50,877 bases of DNA. Source: Acidobacteriota bacterium. GTDB lineage: Bacteria > Acidobacteriota > Terriglobia > Terriglobales > Acidobacteriaceae. The DNA is taken from positions 1-50,877 of the forward strand of contig JAGWRX010000129.1 of NCBI GenBank assembly GCA_028876395.1, given 5' to 3'. Every line of letters begins with the position of its first letter. The stretch's first letter is position 1. Below, in pieces: positions 48,644 to 50,877 of the stretch. Under the pieces are notes generated by a model. That model worked only from the letters and a program-made list of their open reading frames with translations, was not told the DNA's origin and ran no database searches. Both the position numbers and the translations under genes were made by a program.

Positions 48644-50794
48644 TTATTCTTCCTCTTCCTCCACCGGGCGCTTGGCGTTGGCCAGGATCTTCTCTGCCAC
48701 GGCCTGCGGAACGATGTCGTAGTGGTCCATCTCCATGTGGTAGCTGCCCTTGCCCTGGGTCATGGAGGTGAGCAGCGTGCCATAGGTGAGCATCTCGGCC
48801 ATGGGCACTTCGGCGTTGATGATGGTCGTGCGCCCCTTGGACTCCATGCCCTGGACGCGGCCGCGACGTCCATTCAGGTCGCCCATCAGCGTTCCGGCGA
48901 ACTCGTCGGGGGCTTCGATTTCCACCTTCATGATCGGCTCCAGCAGGCAGGGCTTGGCCTGTTCCATACACTTGCGGAAGGCGATGCGGCCAGCCATCTT
49001 GAACGACATTTCGTTCGAGTCCACATCGTGATAGCTGCCGTCGTAGACCGTCACCTTGAAGTCCACGACGGGGTAGCCGGCGAGGTAGCCGCGCGCGGCG
49101 GACTCGACGATGCCTTTCTCGACCGCGGGTACGAACTGCCGCGGAATCGCTCCGCCGAAGATTTCGTTGGCGAACTCGAAGCCGCCGCCGCGCGGCATCG
49201 GCTCCATACGAATCTTGCAGTCGCCGAATTGCCCGTGGCCGCCCGTCTGCTTCTTGTGGCGTCCCTGCGCCTCGGCGCGCCCGCGGATGGTTTCGCGATA
49301 GGGAACCTTGGGGGCTTTGAGGGTGACCTCGGCGTGGTAGCGTTTCTTGAGCCGGCTCACGATGGTCTCAATGTGCGGCTGCCCGGCTCCGGCGATCAGG
49401 AACTCATTGGTCATGGGGTCGCGGTAGAAGCGGATCAACAGGTCCTCTTCCATCAGCTTGTGGATGGCCGGTGCGAGCTTGTCCTCGTCGGCGCGCGTCT
49501 TGGGCTCAATGGCGTAGGTCATGGCGGGCTCAGGCACGGGCGCGAGTTCGACGAGGATGTCGCCGCCTTTCTGCCCCAGCGTGTCGCCGGTGAAGGTTTC
49601 GCGCAGCTTGGCCACTGCGCCCAGGTCGCCGGCGTGCAGCTCGGCCACCTCGACAGCCTTGCGGCCCTGCATCACGCTCAGGTGGCTCAGCCGCTCCTGG
49701 CCGCGGCGGGTGTAGTTCTCCAGCGTCGCGTCGTTTTTGACCACGCCGCTGACGACCTTGAAGAAGCTGATGCGCCCGGAAAAGGGGTCCGTCATGGTCT
49801 TGAAGACAAGCAGCGCCGTCGGCTCGGCGTCGTCCACCTTGCGGAAGGAGATGCCGTCGTTCGCGGCGCCGCCGGCTTCTCCGTTGGAGGCGGCGGCCTG
49901 CAGCGCGGCTGTTTTCACGGCAATGGGCGCGCGCTCAATGGGCGCGGGCGCGTAAACCTTGATGAAGTCGAGCAGGTGATCGGTTGCCACGTTGGCCAGT
50001 CCGCTGGAAAAGAGGACAGGGAAGATGCGGTCTTCGCGAATGGCCTCATGCAGCGCGGAAATCAGGTGCTGCTCGGGGATGGTGCCTTCGGCGAAGAACT
50101 CCTCCATCAGCTCGTCCTTGCCTTCGGCGACCAGTTCGACCAGCGCCTCATGCGCGGCCTTGGCCTGCGGGGCCAGGTTGGCGGGGATTTCGCCGGTGAT
50201 TTTGCCGCGGCCATCGCCGCCGGGCGTGTAATAAAAAGCCTCCATGGTGACAAGGTCAACCACGCCGTGAAATCCGTCGGCGCCGGTGATGGGCAGTTGT
50301 ACGGGCACGCACTGGCGGCCCCAGCGCTCGCGCAGGTCGTCAATGAGCGCGCTCAGGCCGTTCTGGCCCCCGGCCTTGGGGTGGTCCATCTGGTTGACGA
50401 CTACGATGCGGGGAACGGTGGCCTCCTCGGCATATTTCCACACGCGCTCGGTGACCGGCTCAACGCCGTTCTGCGCGTTCACAACAACCACGGACGCTTC
50501 GACGGGCAGCAGGGCGGCGCGGGCTTCATGGCTGAACATGTGGAATCCCGGCGTGTCCACCAAATTGATCTTGACGCCCTGCCACTCGGCAAAGGCGACG
50601 GCGTTCTGCATGGTGATGCCGCGGGCCACTTCCTCTTCGTCATAGGCGGTCACGGCGGAGCCCTCCTGCACGCGCCCCTGAGTCGGTGTCATCTTGGCGG
50701 CATGCAGCAGAGCGGCAATCAAGGTGGTCTTGCCGCTGTGCGCATGCCCCACTACAGCTACGTTGCGGATCTCACTTCCCTGGTACGTTTTCAT
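48644..50794 (-). CDS. fusA: Elongation factor G-like GTPase (EF-G2 type)
   Basis: The product is 716 aa; AAAGGAG lies 6 nt before the ATG. G motifs are G1 GHAHSGKTT, G2 RGITM, G3 DTPGF and G4 NQMD. Domain II covers about 300-400, domain III LAPAIHKLMEEDLLIRFYRD, and domain IV has HGQFGDCKIRMEPMPRGGGF and AIPRQFVPAVEKGI. Domain V ends before an acidic tail (PVEEEEE). The G1 loop GHAHSGKTT differs from the AHIDAGKTT of the main EF-G, which places it in the EF-G-like paralogue group. Its cellular role is less certain than that of EF-G. The symbol only marks homology. Confidence 0.9.
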   Translation of the reverse strand: MKTYQGSEIRNVAVVGHAHSGKTTLIAALLHAAKMTPTQGRVQEGSAVTAYDEEEVARGITMQNAVAFAEWQGVKINLVDTPGFHMFSHEARAALLPVEASVVVVNAQNGVEPVTERVWKYAEEATVPRIVVVNQMDHPKAGGQNGLSALIDDLRERWGRQCVPVQLPITGADGFHGVVDLVTMEAFYYTPGGDGRGKITGEIPANLAPQAKAAHEALVELVAEGKDELMEEFFAEGTIPEQHLISALHEAIREDRIFPVLFSSGLANVATDHLLDFIKVYAPAPIERAPIAVKTAALQAAASNGEAGGAANDGISFRKVDDAEPTALLVFKTMTDPFSGRISFFKVVSGVVKNDATLENYTRRGQERLSHLSVMQGRKAVEVAELHAGDLGAVAKLRETFTGDTLGQKGGDILVELAPVPEPAMTYAIEPKTRADEDKLAPAIHKLMEEDLLIRFYRDPMTNEFLIAGAGQPHIETIVSRLKKRYHAEVTLKAPKVPYRETIRGRAEAQGRHKKQTGGHGQFGDCKIRMEPMPRGGGFEFANEIFGGAIPRQFVPAVEKGIVESAARGYLAGYPVVDFKVTVYDGSYHDVDSNEMSFKMAGRIAFRKCMEQAKPCLLEPIMKVEIEAPDEFAGTLMGDLNGRRGRVQGMESKGRTTIINAEVPMAEMLTYGTLLTSMTQGKGSYHMEMDHYDIVPQAVAEKILANAKRPVEEEEE

Positions 50795-50877
50795 TTGTTT
50801 TCTCCTTTGGGTTGCGGGCTTGGCGGCGCGACGGTACGGCGCAGGAAGATCCGCGGCAGGTAATCAATCGCGCTGGG
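50791..50877 (-). CDS. Possible C-terminal end of a gene coupled to the EF-G-like gene (partial)
   Basis: Reading in from the window edge on the minus strand, 28 codons are open (start PSAIDYLPRIFLRR, end PKGENK) before a TGA that overlaps the EF-G-like ATG (ATGA). The overlap, and the AAAGGAG inside its last codons, are typical of coupled genes. The piece is too short to identify and could be non-coding. Confidence 0.35.
   Translation of the reverse strand, partial: PSAIDYLPRIFLRRTVAPPSPQPKGENK

Noticed and set aside
48632-50863. 743-aa open frame on the plus strand opposite the EF-G-like gene
   Set aside because: It is a mirror of a clearly conserved GTPase on the other strand, His/Gly-rich in composition and without any motif or ribosome site. 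High-GC third positions keep the antisense frame open.

Overview
The window is a GC-rich bacterial chromosome segment with short intergenic gaps and strong GGAG-type ribosome binding sites. The gene set suggests an Acidobacteriota chromosome, probably class Terriglobia (family Acidobacteriaceae): a secreted GH51 arabinofuranosidase, a DUF4410 protein, an UpxY-type antiterminator heading a fucose-type exopolysaccharide locus, a HipA-like kinase paired with DUF3037, a Tat-exported sulfatase and an EF-G2 paralogue. This assignment comes from remembered family distributions, not from a search.

Layout. 1-6050: housekeeping and accessory genes. They are the tail of an unknown gene, a minus-strand GH51 enzyme, a two-gene plus-strand unit of exported small proteins (PH-like + DUF4410), and a minus-strand sulfur-relay pair (cysteine desulfurase then mnmA). 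6447-24852: one long plus-strand exopolysaccharide locus. It runs antiterminator (UpxY), TetR regulator, UDP-glucose dehydrogenase, glycosyltransferase, GDP-mannose 4,6-dehydratase, GDP-fucose synthase, a fused double glycosyltransferase, a WcaF-type acetyltransferase, a Wzx flippase, a glycosyltransferase, a Wzc tyrosine kinase, a Wza export protein, a Wzy-type polymerase and a final glycosyltransferase. Together these make GDP-fucose and UDP-glucuronate, build and acetylate a repeat unit, flip it, polymerise it and export it. The priming transferase and a Wzb phosphatase are not in the window.

24905-42536: a minus-strand phage-like module. In transcription order it holds a small helical protein, a 1432-residue tail-spike-like protein with a Sec signal peptide, terminase large subunit, a HipA-like kinase, DUF3037, portal, putative prohead protease, coiled-coil scaffold-like protein, major capsid protein, three small connector/tail-completion proteins, a tail-tube-like protein, a large tail protein and an XhlA/holin-like protein. 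No integrase, repressor, replication gene, endolysin or tape-measure protein is visible, so it looks domesticated, defective or specialised. Most of its head and connector genes and its two leading genes carry a hairpin about 30-120 nt upstream of the start codon.

42975-50877: ordinary chromosomal genes again: an isoaspartyl peptidase/asparaginase followed by Maf, a TolC-family efflux protein, an outer-membrane beta-barrel protein, a Tat-exported sulfatase, and an EF-G-like translational GTPase. A perfect 23-bp inverted repeat lies between the last two.

The most unusual material is the phage-like module: its secreted spike, its embedded kinase/DUF3037 pair and its repeated leader hairpins, sitting tail-to-tail against an exopolysaccharide locus.
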